Below, piece after piece: positions 1-13,200 of a stretch of DNA of 64,000 nucleotides (positions within the stretch are counted from its first letter, which is position 1; each line of letters opens with the position of its first letter). The notes under the pieces were generated by a model. The model searched no databases, was not told the DNA's origin, and saw nothing but the letters and a program-made list of their open reading frames with translations. The stretch spans positions 1-64,000 of the forward strand of contig BROG01000961.1 in the NCBI GenBank assembly GCA_030159075.1, given 5' to 3'. The stretch comes from Atrina japonica (taxonomy: Eukaryota; Mollusca; Bivalvia; Pterioida; Pinnidae). Made by a program: the position numbers and the translations under genes.

Positions 1-329
1 GTTCTTGACATATGTTACATTTTATTCTAATTATTCAATTTGTTTAAATAAACGATGTTTTCTTTTGAATGATTGCTTTTTCGTATTCAGATAGTCAAAT
101 ACACAATAAAACACCAAATTATTATAATGAATCTGTTTATTTTGAATGCATTCTTTAGAAGTACCAAATTATTCGATTTATCGATATATCGATATTTTTA
201 CTTAACGATGTATCGATATAAATTTTTTCATGAATGGCAACCCTATGTTTTATGAAATTTTAGAAATATGAGTAATAGTGCTGATTTATCGTTGGCCGAC
301 TTTATTAGTAGTAGTAGAAGTGGCAGTAA

Positions 330-500
330 TAATGTGTACCCGGACATTTTCGCCCCTGCTTATTTTCGTACCTTTTTACGACAGATAACATATTCATTCC
401 ATCTTAATTTTGACCTAAATCACAAACCCGGTAATCTCATGGATGGCAGATTGAAAAGTTCACATTCATTTTAATTCCGCCCTTTGTCAAATAGGAAAAT
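330..500. mobile_element. Degraded copy of the 13741 repeat
   Basis: cattttcgcccctgcttatt and tttttacgacagataacata match 13741-13952. The open frames over it are repeat-derived. Confidence 0.45.
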
Positions 501-708
501 GTTAGTTGTGAAATGATAGCACATGTACTAATTACGTCAGATAAAACGTATATACCTAAGTAACATAGCTAAATGTAATTTATGAAATATGGTTAAATGT
601 GTAATGTTCGATGCATAAATGAAGTAACATCGGCAATTTTGCTGTATTAACAACGTTGTTATTAAATATGACAATGGTGATTGTCATGTGTTTTCCTAGA
701 TTATAATC

Positions 709-712
<4 letters not shown>

Positions 713-781
<69 letters not shown>

Positions 782-785
782 GGAA

Positions 786-831
<46 letters not shown>

Positions 832-862
832 GAAGTAATAATAATAATAATGAAAATATTAT

Positions 863-905
<43 letters not shown>

Positions 906-949
906 TTAAGGTATATTATTATTATATATTATAAAATCATCATCACCAC

Positions 950-986
<37 letters not shown>
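713..986. repeat. Compound trinucleotide microsatellite (TAA)n, (ATT)n, (ATC)n
   Basis: Runs of TAA at 714-850, ATT at 866-906 and ATC at 937-985. The open frame here is poly-Ile/Asn from the repeat and not a gene. Confidence 0.95.
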
Positions 987-1251
987 TAGATAATAAGAAA
1001 GATGATGGAATTTATCTGTATTCACCCTTTAATTCTATCTTTTCAACTTATAGGGAATTATTCATCTTTTTTATATTTATTCTTATCTTTCAGAGATGAC
1101 AAGATATTGAGTGAAGACAAATATGACTACTTATGACGTTAGACAGCAGGGTAGGTGTCCTTGAGACAGTTAATATTGACTTAATCTTATTTTCATATCG
1201 AACATTTGAAGGTAGTGTGCCAGTCATATGATAGATCAAATGTAACTTAGA

Positions 1252-1294
1252 ATATATATAATATATAATATATATATATATATACTTAGAAGTA

Positions 1295-1350
<56 letters not shown>
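1252..1350. repeat. (AT)n microsatellite
   Basis: Two AT runs separated by about 16 bp. Confidence 0.95.
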
Positions 1351-1358
<8 letters not shown>

Positions 1359-2724
1359 GAGTTCATACAATTCGGTAACTTTACCGTATATATCTGCGTA
1401 TTATTTTATTAAGAAGAAAACTGACATAACTCCCACCAGCAGTATAACATATATTTCCTTTTCAATATCAAAGAAAAGTGATTCACAATGTGAGGTACAT
1501 TAGTTATCACACGGTTCCTGATGTATTGCGCGTGTTAACATACGTGAAGACGTCATCCCATCGCGTGAACATATTTTACGCTTCTGGCTATTGACTACAA
1601 TCACAATATAAACTGTGTTTTCCACAAAAAGAATTCTGAGTTGAAGTGACAGTATTATTGAGCATTAAATACAATTGGTCGTTGTATGACGTCACAAGAA
1701 TATTTCACTGATTTGGAGATGACACAGGGGACCCACCTAAAACAATTGACCAGTGCAAATGCACCAAGAGACGTACTTCTAATGCATTGATATGCGACTG
1801 CGTTGAAAAGGTTTTCTGCAATTGAAAAGGTTTTCTCAACATGGGACAAAATGTATCAGAAATTGAAAAAGTAAGAAATTCCGGTGATGTTTTAAATGGA
1901 GAATCTATAACAGTGGTAGCTCAACACACCCTTGGCTTTTATCACTTTTAAAGGAATTATTGAAGGAAAATATCTGAAAATAAATCTATAACCATCTTAC
2001 ATAGAGAACGAGCTCAATACTATGTACAGTGTCTTCGATTATTTACTAGTACGATGATGGCAATGAAAATGATGACGGTGATTTATTATTTTTGTTGTTG
2101 TTGTATAAATCGTCTTTTTTATATTCGTAAAATCTTATCAGTTGATGTAGAAATCTCTCAAATATCATCAATAAAAGCTCAAGCAAAATGTTTTGAAACT
2201 ATTTACAATTTAATTTTTTCTATAAAAAGTGAAATTTGTAAAGTTATTTTCATATTATTTAATTATTAAATCACTTGATATTTTCAAATGCAATTTCTCT
2301 TAAATAACGTCACCGCCGTGTTATCAAAATAACCATAAATGTTATCGACTTAGATGAAAATGGTCAACGCAGATTGAAATAAATGCAAACTGTCAAAACA
2401 ATGTTTGCATAAGTGTTGAATCATAATTCACAAAGGGTTATACCGATCTAGTATCGCCGTAGGCTACGTCATCACCGTGACATCTTTATCGCTCCTCGGC
2501 GTCAAAATGAAATCTTTAGACTTACAGCTATTTGAAGGCGCTAAGTTCGTTTAATCTAAAATAATGCATTTTACGTTATTTCTTGGTTGTTTGATAAAAG
2601 AAACGCCAGACACTGATGGATAAGCGTTGTCAAACATACTCCTAAAATAGATATTTGTTTGTTTTTTCATCATACACGTTTTCTTGTTTCCCGTTTCTTC
2701 TTGTATGAATATACCTCCCCGTAT

Positions 2725-2850
2725 ACATACGTACGTACGTACCTACCTACCTTCGTACCTACCTACCTACCTTCCTACCTACCTACCAACTACCTACCTA
2801 CATACATACATACATACATACATATATACATACATACATACATACATACC
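2725..2850. repeat. Tetranucleotide repeats (TACC)n and (ACAT)n
   Basis: cgtacgta then tacctacc, then acatacat runs. The overlapping poly-Tyr/Thr frames are artefacts. Confidence 0.93.
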
Positions 2851-3274
2851 CAAAGTCGGTGATCTGTGTTGTTAAGTGAAATATAAGTGTAAGAATAGAA
2901 AGAAATTTACATATAGATGATTTTAATTTAGTTTATATATATTCTAATTCTTATTAAATGACAACATCCAATGCTACAAGCCCTGTGGTGTGTGTGTACC
3001 ATAAAAAATCCAAACAAACCATTTATGTGACACGTGTAGGATGTGAATTTTAGACTTATCAACTTCCAATATTCATACCCTAAGTAAATAGCAAAGTATA
3101 TGCTCTCTACATTCGATTTAGAATCAGTTTCATCCAAGGGATACAACCTTGACAATAGATATAGTAGACTGTCTTTGACAATTTTTCAAACTTTTAAATC
3201 AACATACCACTATTGTCGGTACTTAAAATGTTTAAAACTTATATAACAATATATGTATTCAAATGTATTTATTT

Positions 3275-3425
3275 CTTACCTTGTATGATATCACTTTTTA
3301 TTTCGGAAATATACATTCATATCAAATTGGAGCGCAACTGATGAAGTCTTATTGACAGAAACGATCGTCTAGAGCATTTGTTTTGGTCTTTACTGTAAAG
3401 CTATAAAATATTGAAATTAGTAATC
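3275..3425 (+). mobile_element. Retrozyme-like copy, truncated
   Basis: Contains a near-complete hammerhead at 3332-3375 (CTGATGA, GTC-TTATT-GAC, GAAAC, GATC, GTC), but stem I is eroded. It lies about 75 bp upstream of SLC9B exon 1. Confidence 0.55.
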
Positions 3426-3498
3426 GACACCATTATGTTAATTGCTTTAGTTAAAATTATGTTGAAGTAAAATTATTCACATTCTTGTATTTTTATAG

Positions 3499-3963
3499 AG
3501 TCTTCCAAAGAAATGAAAGTGTCAAATGAACTATCTAATGGCGCTACTCTGGAACTTCGATCACGAAATGGCGATTATAAACCTGAAGACAATGAAGAAA
3601 AGAAAATAGATGGAGAAAATACGGAAGTTGTGATTGCACAGGAAACACAAACAACATTGTGCTCTAACTTAAACACAAACTGCATTCAATTCTGCAAACC
3701 ATGTTTAACAAGTTTTAATCCATTAGAAGAAAACGCCACCTGGTGCCAAAAGTTAAGATTCAGTTTTATGTTGCCACCTCACGGAGTTGTTGCTCAGTAC
3801 ATCCAGTTTATATTTATTTGTTGCCAAATATGGGCTGTTTTGATTGCACTTACACACGGACAAGCGCTACCTGGCGGAAATTTATTTTCGTTGTTGATGC
3901 TGTTTGTTGCATGCGCTTGTGGAGGATATTTTATTTCGTTTATGCGGTTGCCTCCCTTACTCG
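3499..3963 (+). CDS. SLC9B2-like: SLC9B exon 1 (coding from 3513)
   Basis: Residues 1-150 plus one base of the next codon. Acceptor ttttatag precedes 3499 and donor GTAAGC follows 3963. It encodes the acidic N-terminal tail, then [17 protein letters not shown] and a second hydrophobic segment ending RLPPLLG. Confidence 0.9.
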
Positions 3964-6900
3964 GTAAGCTTATTTGAGTTTTAATAGGATTTTTATCAGG
4001 TCTCTGAGAGACGTCTCGGTTTTAGCTTTGTCTTTTATTTTCTTTCCGCTTCCCACCATGAATATATCCGGAGCGTTTCGCAGAAACCGTTAGTCGTAAT
4101 TTTACACAGAACGTTAGACCTGCATAGTTGCACGTATGGATTCATTTATTCAGAGACAAGTGGTAAATATAAAATAACACTGTTAACCATCAGAAATCTA
4201 TAAGAGAATCTATAAGCATGAAAATCCAGAGGTGGGTTCAGGTGTCATGGGGGAGTAAACATCGCTTGTTATTTGCAGTTTTGTTCTGTAATTTAAGATA
4301 CGAATCCGAGAACAACTTTACTGTGTGACAATCTTACAGCCAGTAAATGACTGTTCAGTAATTGCTTTTTCTTTTTTACTTTTTACATTCCTCGGTGGCC
4401 TGGTAATAACGTCATTGATAGTAACTTGGGACTAACATTGATAGTAACCGATAAAGGTTAAGGAAATATCTATATATTCCACGAAAAACCATTTCATACA
4501 TTCACTGTCATATAGCTATCTACAGTTAAAAAAAGGGTCACGTACGGGTTGCCTGCGTCAGACACGCTAACTGTAGATCAGTTCAAATGTATCTGTTAGC
4601 CTGTTTAGTGTCCAATAACTGTTCCAACGACCAACGACGACGACAATGAATGTTATCAGACACGCAATTTTACTTCTTTACTATTGAGAACATATCTGAA
4701 TGTGATATTGAATCACTAAACTGATGTTGACCTAAAAGATATAGTTAAAAAGCTCAATAACAGTCATGTTGTCTTTAGAACACAGCCAAGGTGAAATAAA
4801 GACAAACTGTGACGGTAAACCATTGTTGCAATATTATGAAATAATAAATGTATTTATAGTAATATAAAAAATCTCAGATATCAAAGTGTAAATCTTTATG
4901 ATATCCAGGATATAGATATAAATCTGGTAAAAATGGACAAACACGGACCTCTTGAAACCAAGAGGTGGGATCAGGTGCCATGGAGGAGTAAGCATCCCCT
5001 GTCGAGCGGTCACATCCGCCGTGAGTCCACAGTCAAGTCCAAATGAAATACGTGAGGAACGAATCCTCGTCACAATTGGTACATACGTCACAACAACCGC
5101 CAAATAAAAGGCAACTCAACATTTTACTTAGTGAAATAGAATAATCGCAAACAAGACTATTATACCGACCGTAAAATTTGCGGAACGTTGGTTTTCGATA
5201 TCCCTGTGTCAATAATTTGTCAATGAGTAGTTTACATCTGTATATGAAATGTTCATATGTTGAACACGCCCTGGCACATCGGATCATTTGTGAAATATAA
5301 ACTCCATATGCGATTGACTGTGGGATATTACTACTTAAATGTGAAAAATTTACGATGGGAAAGCCGAAATCGTCGCGTTTGTCGTATAGCCTAGTTGCCA
5401 ATTTCCCGTCTGTATCTATAGTAAGTAAAATGTTTAAGTATGAAGCGTGTGTGCTTGATTCGTTGCATCTTTAATTTCTAGTTTGGTGGGGTATTTCGCA
5501 TTGACATATGTATGAAAATTGTCATTATTATTTGACGAAACGTCGTCGATATATCTAAATGTCATTTAAAGGACACCGCTAAGGTTTTTTTTCTTTTGAT
5601 TCAACAGTTTCTGAATAAAGTCTGCTTCGTATGAATAAAGAAACAGGTCAGTCAATAAAGGGGTACAGTTGGTTCCCATAGGAATGCCGACAGTTTATTG
5701 AAAGACCACGTCTCCGAACATTACAAATATATTATCTATTAGAATTGCCAGCATGTTTTTACATCAATTTCATTGTATTTTATGTAGAATCAGAGTGGTG
5801 TTGGACAAAATAAGTATCATGATAACAAATGACTAGAAATTTTCGGGTACCACTTTTATTGGAAAAAACAGTTGTCTATGATGCTCTAAAGTCTCTCTTT
5901 TGATTTTTCATGTGGGATTGTTGTGTAAAGAAAATGAGAAATAAGGACAAGATAGAAAAATGTATACTCCACTAAAGTTAACATGAAACTGACCTCCTTT
6001 CCTGCCCCTTGTGTAGCTTAATGGCTTCGTGTGCCAGAGAAGAATGTGATTAAATGATGTTTCTTTTTAAGTAAATTAATGTCTTACCTGGTTGTTAAAT
6101 ATGTCATGAAAGTCAGGTAAATAAGGAAGTTAAAATAAACATGATTTAGACGTTAAGTACAACAGTAGCGTTTATAGTTTGATAGTTAGGATCTAGACAT
6201 TACAATTGATTACTGCCTTCGTATCTCTTCAGACATATTTGCGATACATGAATTCGCGAATTTACATGTGGAATAGATCAGTATTTTGCGAGTTGAAACG
6301 ATTTTTAAGTTGATCGTGAGGATCTAAACATTAGAATAACTGTCTACGTATCTCTTCGGACATCTTCACGAATACACGAATTCGCGGGTTTCCATGTGCA
6401 AAAGACTGGAATTTTGCGAGTTGAAAGGGTAAAATCAAATATTGAATATATATAACTACACGATTTCAAAGTTAGAATCATGCATTTTTGCTGTTCCATG
6501 AGAATAAAGTCTATGAATGAAGAATGTTGCCTCAATGCTGTGCATGCCATTCATTTTGTATAAATTTGTATGAATTCTGAATTTTACGCCACGCCACACT
6601 CAACAACTTTTCAGGTTTTTTTATATGACAATAAAAGGTTACAATGTACCCGGGAAGAGACCACCGGTCTTCCGCAAGTAAACTGGAATACTTTCTCCCA
6701 AAATCAGCTTAAGTTCCAGTGGGACTCAAACCCACAACGACTAGATATAATAGACTTCATGGTTTAAAGTGCAACGCTCTAACCGCTCGTCCATGGAGGC
6801 CCGCTAACACTTTGATAACCACTCAGTAGTGTTATAATCTTTTATACAAATATTCGCTAGACCCCTTTGCGAATTGACGCCAAAATTTATCTTTTGCGAG

Positions 6901-8290
6901 ATGAATCTGATTTACAGTAATCGCGAAGTATCAATAGCTATATCGCCCGACTCAAAGGCTGCAGATGCAGATTTTAAAGGTTATAGTCAGACAAAACGAG
7001 AGAAAGGCTTAAAAACGAGAACTTATGTTAAGGTGTTGAAGACAAAACAACTCTATTATTTTTTACAAAAGTCCGAAACATCGGTCTAGACTTTTTTATA
7101 TTTCACCCAAAGCCGCTTGTATCTGCATGCAAGTGAAGTACTCTTGGTGTGTTGTTTAACAAACTTTAGAGAATGCTAGAAACCCTTATATACTTCGGCC
7201 ACGTGCAAGGAGACGGTAAATGATGATTCACTAGATATTTGAGTTTTTGAATAAATATAACGACAACTGCATGAATGGTATGAAACTCGGCAATATATAT
7301 AATTCACAGAGTCATTAACAATAAGCGCTATCTCTAGAGAGATACAATTAGCTGTTGATGAATTCCAGCTCATGACATTAATTTGTATAATAACATGTTT
7401 TGTGACAGTGAGGATGTTGATATTGTACTTCTCTGGTAACCTGGCTTTATCCAATGAAAGCATTTATACCGTTCACAGAGGAAATATTTTTTTTTATAGA
7501 TGGAAATATTTTTTTTTACTGTTTTATCATAACACCATAACCCCAAAAGAGAAATACACACATGTCCATATTTTAATCACACCAAAATTTTGTAACAGTC
7601 TCAATTGTTGCTAATACTAGTGAGTAGTACTACTTACTGATAGGTGGTTACCACAGGCATATCAGGAAACGCGTTTTATGTCAACATTTCGAAAAAATTA
7701 TGGTCGATATAGTTACCTTGTTTGCAATTGCAGTGTTTCACTGAGTAAAATGTTAAATAGTCCGTCCGATAGTGGTTGTACCGATTGTGACGAGGATTCA
7801 TTCGTCACTTATTTCATTTGAAGTTGACTTTGGACTCTCGGGGTATGACCGGTAGACAGCGGATGCTTACTCCTCCATGACACCTGACCCCACTTCCGGA
7901 TTTTCAGAGGTCCAATATTCATCAGATTTGTGTATTCCCTACTTAACCTTTGTTAAAATACTGTATCGTTATGAAGTGTCGTTATTGTATAATTGACACA
8001 AAGTATTGAATTTTTATGCGAGCTTATTTAAAATAAACTTTAGGTCATATGATGTCTTTTTACTTAAATTCATACAAGTAGTCAGTACAAAAACTAAAAA
8101 TGACAAAAAGTATTTTTTTCCCATTTTTCAGGAATGCTAATTGTTGGTGTTATGCTAAGGAATGTTCCTGGTATTCGAGCAGTGGGGGACAACATAGATC
8201 CTAAATGGTCGGGTGTTTTAAGGTATGTAAATGCAGGCCAAAGGTTTTGTTTTGTTTAGGTGGAAATTACAATTTTATGTATAGTATCAC

Positions 8291-8389
<99 letters not shown>

Positions 8390-8607
8390 TTATATATATA
8401 TATATATACAAATGTACACACAAATCCGTGATTTTTGTCTCCCTATGGTCACCATATGTGTGTTTTAGACTCACCAGGGCCTGGTACCATAAAAGTTCAC
8501 ATTTATGTTTTATCAAAATGTTTTACTTAACTTTGGCTTATCCTGAAATCTGATAGGCTAAATAGGGAAATTTGATAGTAAATTCTTAATGTTTATGGTG
8601 CTAGGCC

Positions 8608-8678
<71 letters not shown>

Positions 8679-10166
8679 TAAAGTTTGTGATTGAATATAG
8701 GGTCTCAACAGCTACGATATTCATAGTGGGTACTAGTACGTCATAGACGGGTTTGGCAATATATTTAGATTTATTATTTGGCCTTATGTGATACTTACCA
8801 CTTGAGCTCCACTGATGAAGTTGAATTGAAGGAAACGATCGTTTTGAGCATTTGTTATAGCCTATGTTATAAAACTATAACTTTGGTGTTGTTAATAATC
8901 TCTATATGTAAAATAATATATTCTTTAAATTTTTCTTAAATAATTTTTCTTATATAATTTTTCTTATATAATTTTTCTTTTTTAGAAAGATGGCTTTAAC
9001 TGTGATATTGACGAGAGCCGGACTCGGTCTTGATCCCATAAAGCTCAAACAACTCTCCTTCGCTGTTCTAAGACTTGCGTTCACGCCGTGCCTCGCTGAG
9101 GCGATCACTGTAGGAATTGTATCCCATTTCCTTCTGGGGTTTTCGTGGACATGGAGTTTGTTGCTTGGGTTAGTGTATTAATCATTGAAACAGGGTGGTG
9201 TTCGTTGTATTTGTTAGGACTTATTTGAGTCCCCAAAGGTAAACATAAACCAATTTTAAAATGGTACACCGGTACTAGCTGATAAATTCATACTTAAGTG
9301 ATATTTGTAATGGATAGCAACGGAACTAAGACAGTAATCTTTTTACTGCGGTAAATCTTTAACAATACATCTAGATTTAGTATTTTGCCTTGCCTGATAC
9401 CTCTTCTTCTTTAGGAACGAAATATCTATTTTCGATTCGAGCTGAACCGATGAAGTCTTGAGCATTTATTTTAGTTTTTTTTCTTGCAAAACCATAATTT
9501 TTGTATTATGTTTATATCTTCTTTATAAATATTTTTTGAAAACTATAACTAGGTACATTGTAATATGTTTATAATACTTTGCCTCATTTTAATATTCACT
9601 TGAAAATTCGAGTCGAATGCATCTCAATCACGTTATGTTTGTCCATGTAGGAATTGCTTGCTTTACCATTTCGTGTTTTAGTCAGGGATCCAATTCTTAT
9701 ATCAATGTTCATTGAATACTAATTATTTAATAGAAATATTGACTTGTTTCAGATGTATTCTTGCCGCTTTGTCCCCGGCTGTTACTGTACCCTCCCTAGT
9801 AAACTTACAAGACAGACGATACGGAGTTGCTAAAGGTATTCCAACAATGTGTCTGGCGGCAGGAGGTCTTGATAATGTTTTGTGTATCACCGGGTTTGCT
9901 GTATTTCTAGGAATTGCGTTTTCAGAAGGTTTGTGTCAGATGTATACAAATTTTAGTACCAATTTTAGTTTATTTATTTTTTTCGAATCTCGAAATTTGA
10001 ACCGATGTTTTATGCGTATAGAAAAAATGCTAAAGTGTTTCATATTAAATCACATTCATAAGTTTTGCCAACAAATATAACAATAAGATAAAATTGAGTT
10101 TTAGTACATTTTGTGACTTTGGTCCTTGATCCACGGATTTCATGGTTACTTAAGATCCATTTCCCA

Positions 10167-10233
<67 letters not shown>

Positions 10234-13200
10234 TTCTTCAAATTTATTTCGTAGTATATCTGGGACATCGGTCTATATTCCATGTTGAAAAGGTCACTTA
10301 GTGGTCAAGGTGATTGTTTACTTATGCAAATATATTCACTTTATTTGACTTTCTTTTCTGTTTTGAATATATATCATTATGTCAAAATCGAATGGGTCGA
10401 GATTTTAGTTATGTCAAAGTCGAACGACCGGTCCGGATTGTTTTGCTGTTTATCTATAATTCTAGATCTGCGGATTACAGAGTAACCTCCCATTTGAAAG
10501 TAGGGCAGGTATCTTGTATTAAACAAATTGAACAAAAAACTACTTTTTATTTTTACTTTAAAAATTGAATAGCTTAGATTGACGAACCAAGTATAAAAAC
10601 ATGAATATTTAGCATGAGGTAAATAAATTTTACATAGGACTGTAATGTGTATAAGGAATATTTTTTTAGCCAAAAACCCACATACGTATTTTGGAGTCTA
10701 ATTTACGAAAACGATCGTCTTGAGCATTATAACTTTGGTATTATGTTTATAACATTTATAACCACTAGGTCGTTGCCACTGCTGGTGGACCGTTTGAGTC
10801 CCCGAGGGTATACATAAACCTAGTACCCGGTACCAGCTGTTCATCTTATACTAAAATAATATTTGGCACTGTTAACATCATTTAAATTCAAAAATGTTTT
10901 CTAAAGCTAAGATAGTCATTTTTTTACAGTGGTTACTCTTAGGCGGATTTCGGCTATACTTTTAGAGATATTATTTGGTCTTGTATAATACCACTTTCTC
11001 TTTAGAAAATACACATAACTTTAAATTGGAGCTCAACTGATGAAGTCTAATTGACAGAAACGATATCGTCTTGAGCATTATAACTTTGGTAGTATGTTTA
11101 TAATATTTATAACCACTAGGTCGTTGCCACTGCTGGTGGACCGTTTGAGTCCCCGAGGGTATTAAACCTAGTACCTGGTATTTCGGTACCAGCTGAGTTT
11201 ATCTCCAATTTGAAACATAATACCAATATTATAATGCTAAAGATAAAGTTTCTGTCAATTAGACTTCATCAGTTGAGCTCCAATTTGAAAAGTGTGTTTT
11301 TCTAAAGATAAAGTGGTATCATACAAGGCCAAATAATATATCTGAAAGTATAGCCGAAATCCGTCTAAGAGTAACCACTGTAAAATAATGACTATCTTAG
11401 CTTTAGAAATATTTCGAATTTAAATGGTGTTAACAGTGCCAAATATTACTTTAGTATAAGATGAACAGCTGGTACCAAAATACATTCACACTGATAGCAC
11501 CATTTAAAACTCTAAATTCTTCTAAAGCTAAGAAAGCCATCTTTTTACAGTGGTTGCTTTTAGACGGAGTTTGGCTATAGGTTTAAATTTATTATTTGGC
11601 CTTGTCTGATACCACTTTTTCTTTAGAAAATATATCTAAAATTGGAGCTCAGCTGATGAGGTCTAATTGACAGAAACGATCGTCTTGAGCATTATAACTT
11701 TGGTATTATGTTTATAATATTTACAAGATACCTGATTCAAAGAGGGGATAACTCAGCAATGGGAGACAAATACTGTAGTCCGCAAATACGGAATACTGCA
11801 GTTGGAAATGTTGGATATCCCGAATTAATGTGACCTATCTCATTAGTTTTGAGGTAATGAGGTTCTATATACATGTGCTGACTTTTATTTTGCAGGCGAA
11901 CTTGCCGTGACAATCGTTAAAGGCCCGCTTGGTGTTATGCTTGGCATTTTGTATGGCTTTGTGATGGGGATGATATTGTGGTATTTGCCGGCGAAAGACA
12001 GCGTAAGTTGAATTCAAATTGTTTAATCATACGTATTTGAATACGATATATTCCAATGAAATAAAAATCAAAGACATTTACACTTCCTACTTAGATATTT
12101 TACCTAGTATAGACAAAAACTGGATATTAACGACGGAGCTATACGGCAAACGTGATGCTTTCGCCGATTTTGGGAGATTAACGACGGAGTTATACGACAA
12201 GCGTGATGATTTAACCTTTTCCATTGTCAAATTTTCACACTTAAGTACATTTGTACTGATATACTTTTTCGCCAGCATATGGGGTGATTATCTCACAGAT
12301 GATCAGATATGCCAGTGCGTGTTCAACATATGACCATATCATATACAGAAGCAAACGACTTTAATACTGATACGTTGTAACGAGGATACTGGAAATCGCG
12401 TTTAATGTCAGCATTTTGCTAATTATACGATTGGCATAATTACCTTGTTTGCAATTGTTCGATAGTTATATCGTCTATACAGATTTTGATGAGGATTAAT
12501 TCCTCACTATTTCATTTGAATTTGACTGTGGACAGCATGTGTGACCGGTCAACTGCGGATGTTTACTCCTCCTTGGCACCTGATGCCATCTTTGGATTAA
12601 CGGAGGTCCGTGTATTTCCAATGTTTACCAGATTTGTATATTGTTTCCCGAACCTCCTTACTTTTAATACTTTGGTATCTGTGATTTTCATGTATGTCAA
12701 CATGATTAAATATACTCGTGTGTAATAATCCACAACATTTTTGTACTCGAGAAAACCAATTGTAAGTTTTCTGTAAAACATAATACCTATATCATTCATT
12801 CCGGAATATTTGATAAAACAGAGCGAAAATTTCCAATTGAGACCAATCCACAAATAACTGCATTACAGATAATATGTTTATCACAAAAAAGATGTTGCTA
12901 AAGGATTTGGATTGCTCGTTGTGTAATTTCATATCTGCGTGCTCTAGATATATAAATACAATGCAATATACTCACAACTGTCGGTCTTTGGAGCATAAAT
13001 GGATGTAGCCTCATGTTCATTTCATGTTTCAGTTCAGATTCAGTTACCCGGTCCTCTGCAGTTCCAAGGCCAAAATAATCCACAGATAAATGTTTTTTTC
13101 AAGTTTGTTGTTGTTTGTTGCATAGCATATGTTTATTGTAAGAATCTGTTTCAACAGGTGTTTACTGTTTTTGCATAGTTTCCGTGTCCAAAACATATCT

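Larger units (their letters stand above)
1..3498. other. Upstream region of SLC9B without recognised gene
   Basis: Apart from the microsatellites, the repeat at 330-500 and the retrozyme remnant at 3275-3425, no coding exon is supported. A 5'UTR exon of SLC9B should lie here or further upstream, because exon 1 begins at an acceptor. Confidence 0.6.
10680..11725 (+). mobile_element. Retrozyme-like tandem array in SLC9B intron 4
   Basis: Head-to-tail copies of a ~350-bp unit, each joined at a hammerhead-like motif. One complete monomer runs from the predicted cleavage point at 10719/10720 to 11070/11071 (351 bp). The next is interrupted by an inverted partial copy (about 11210-11480), then resumes to the third hammerhead at 11647-11690. 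Units share cactaggtcgttgccactgc (from 10764) and ccgtttgagtccccgagggt. The sense strand matches SLC9B transcription. Confidence 0.7.

Noticed and set aside
8205..8553. Poly-Tyr/Ile open frames on both strands
   Set aside because: They are translations of an AT microsatellite, as at 10113, 19626, 24843 and 37921.
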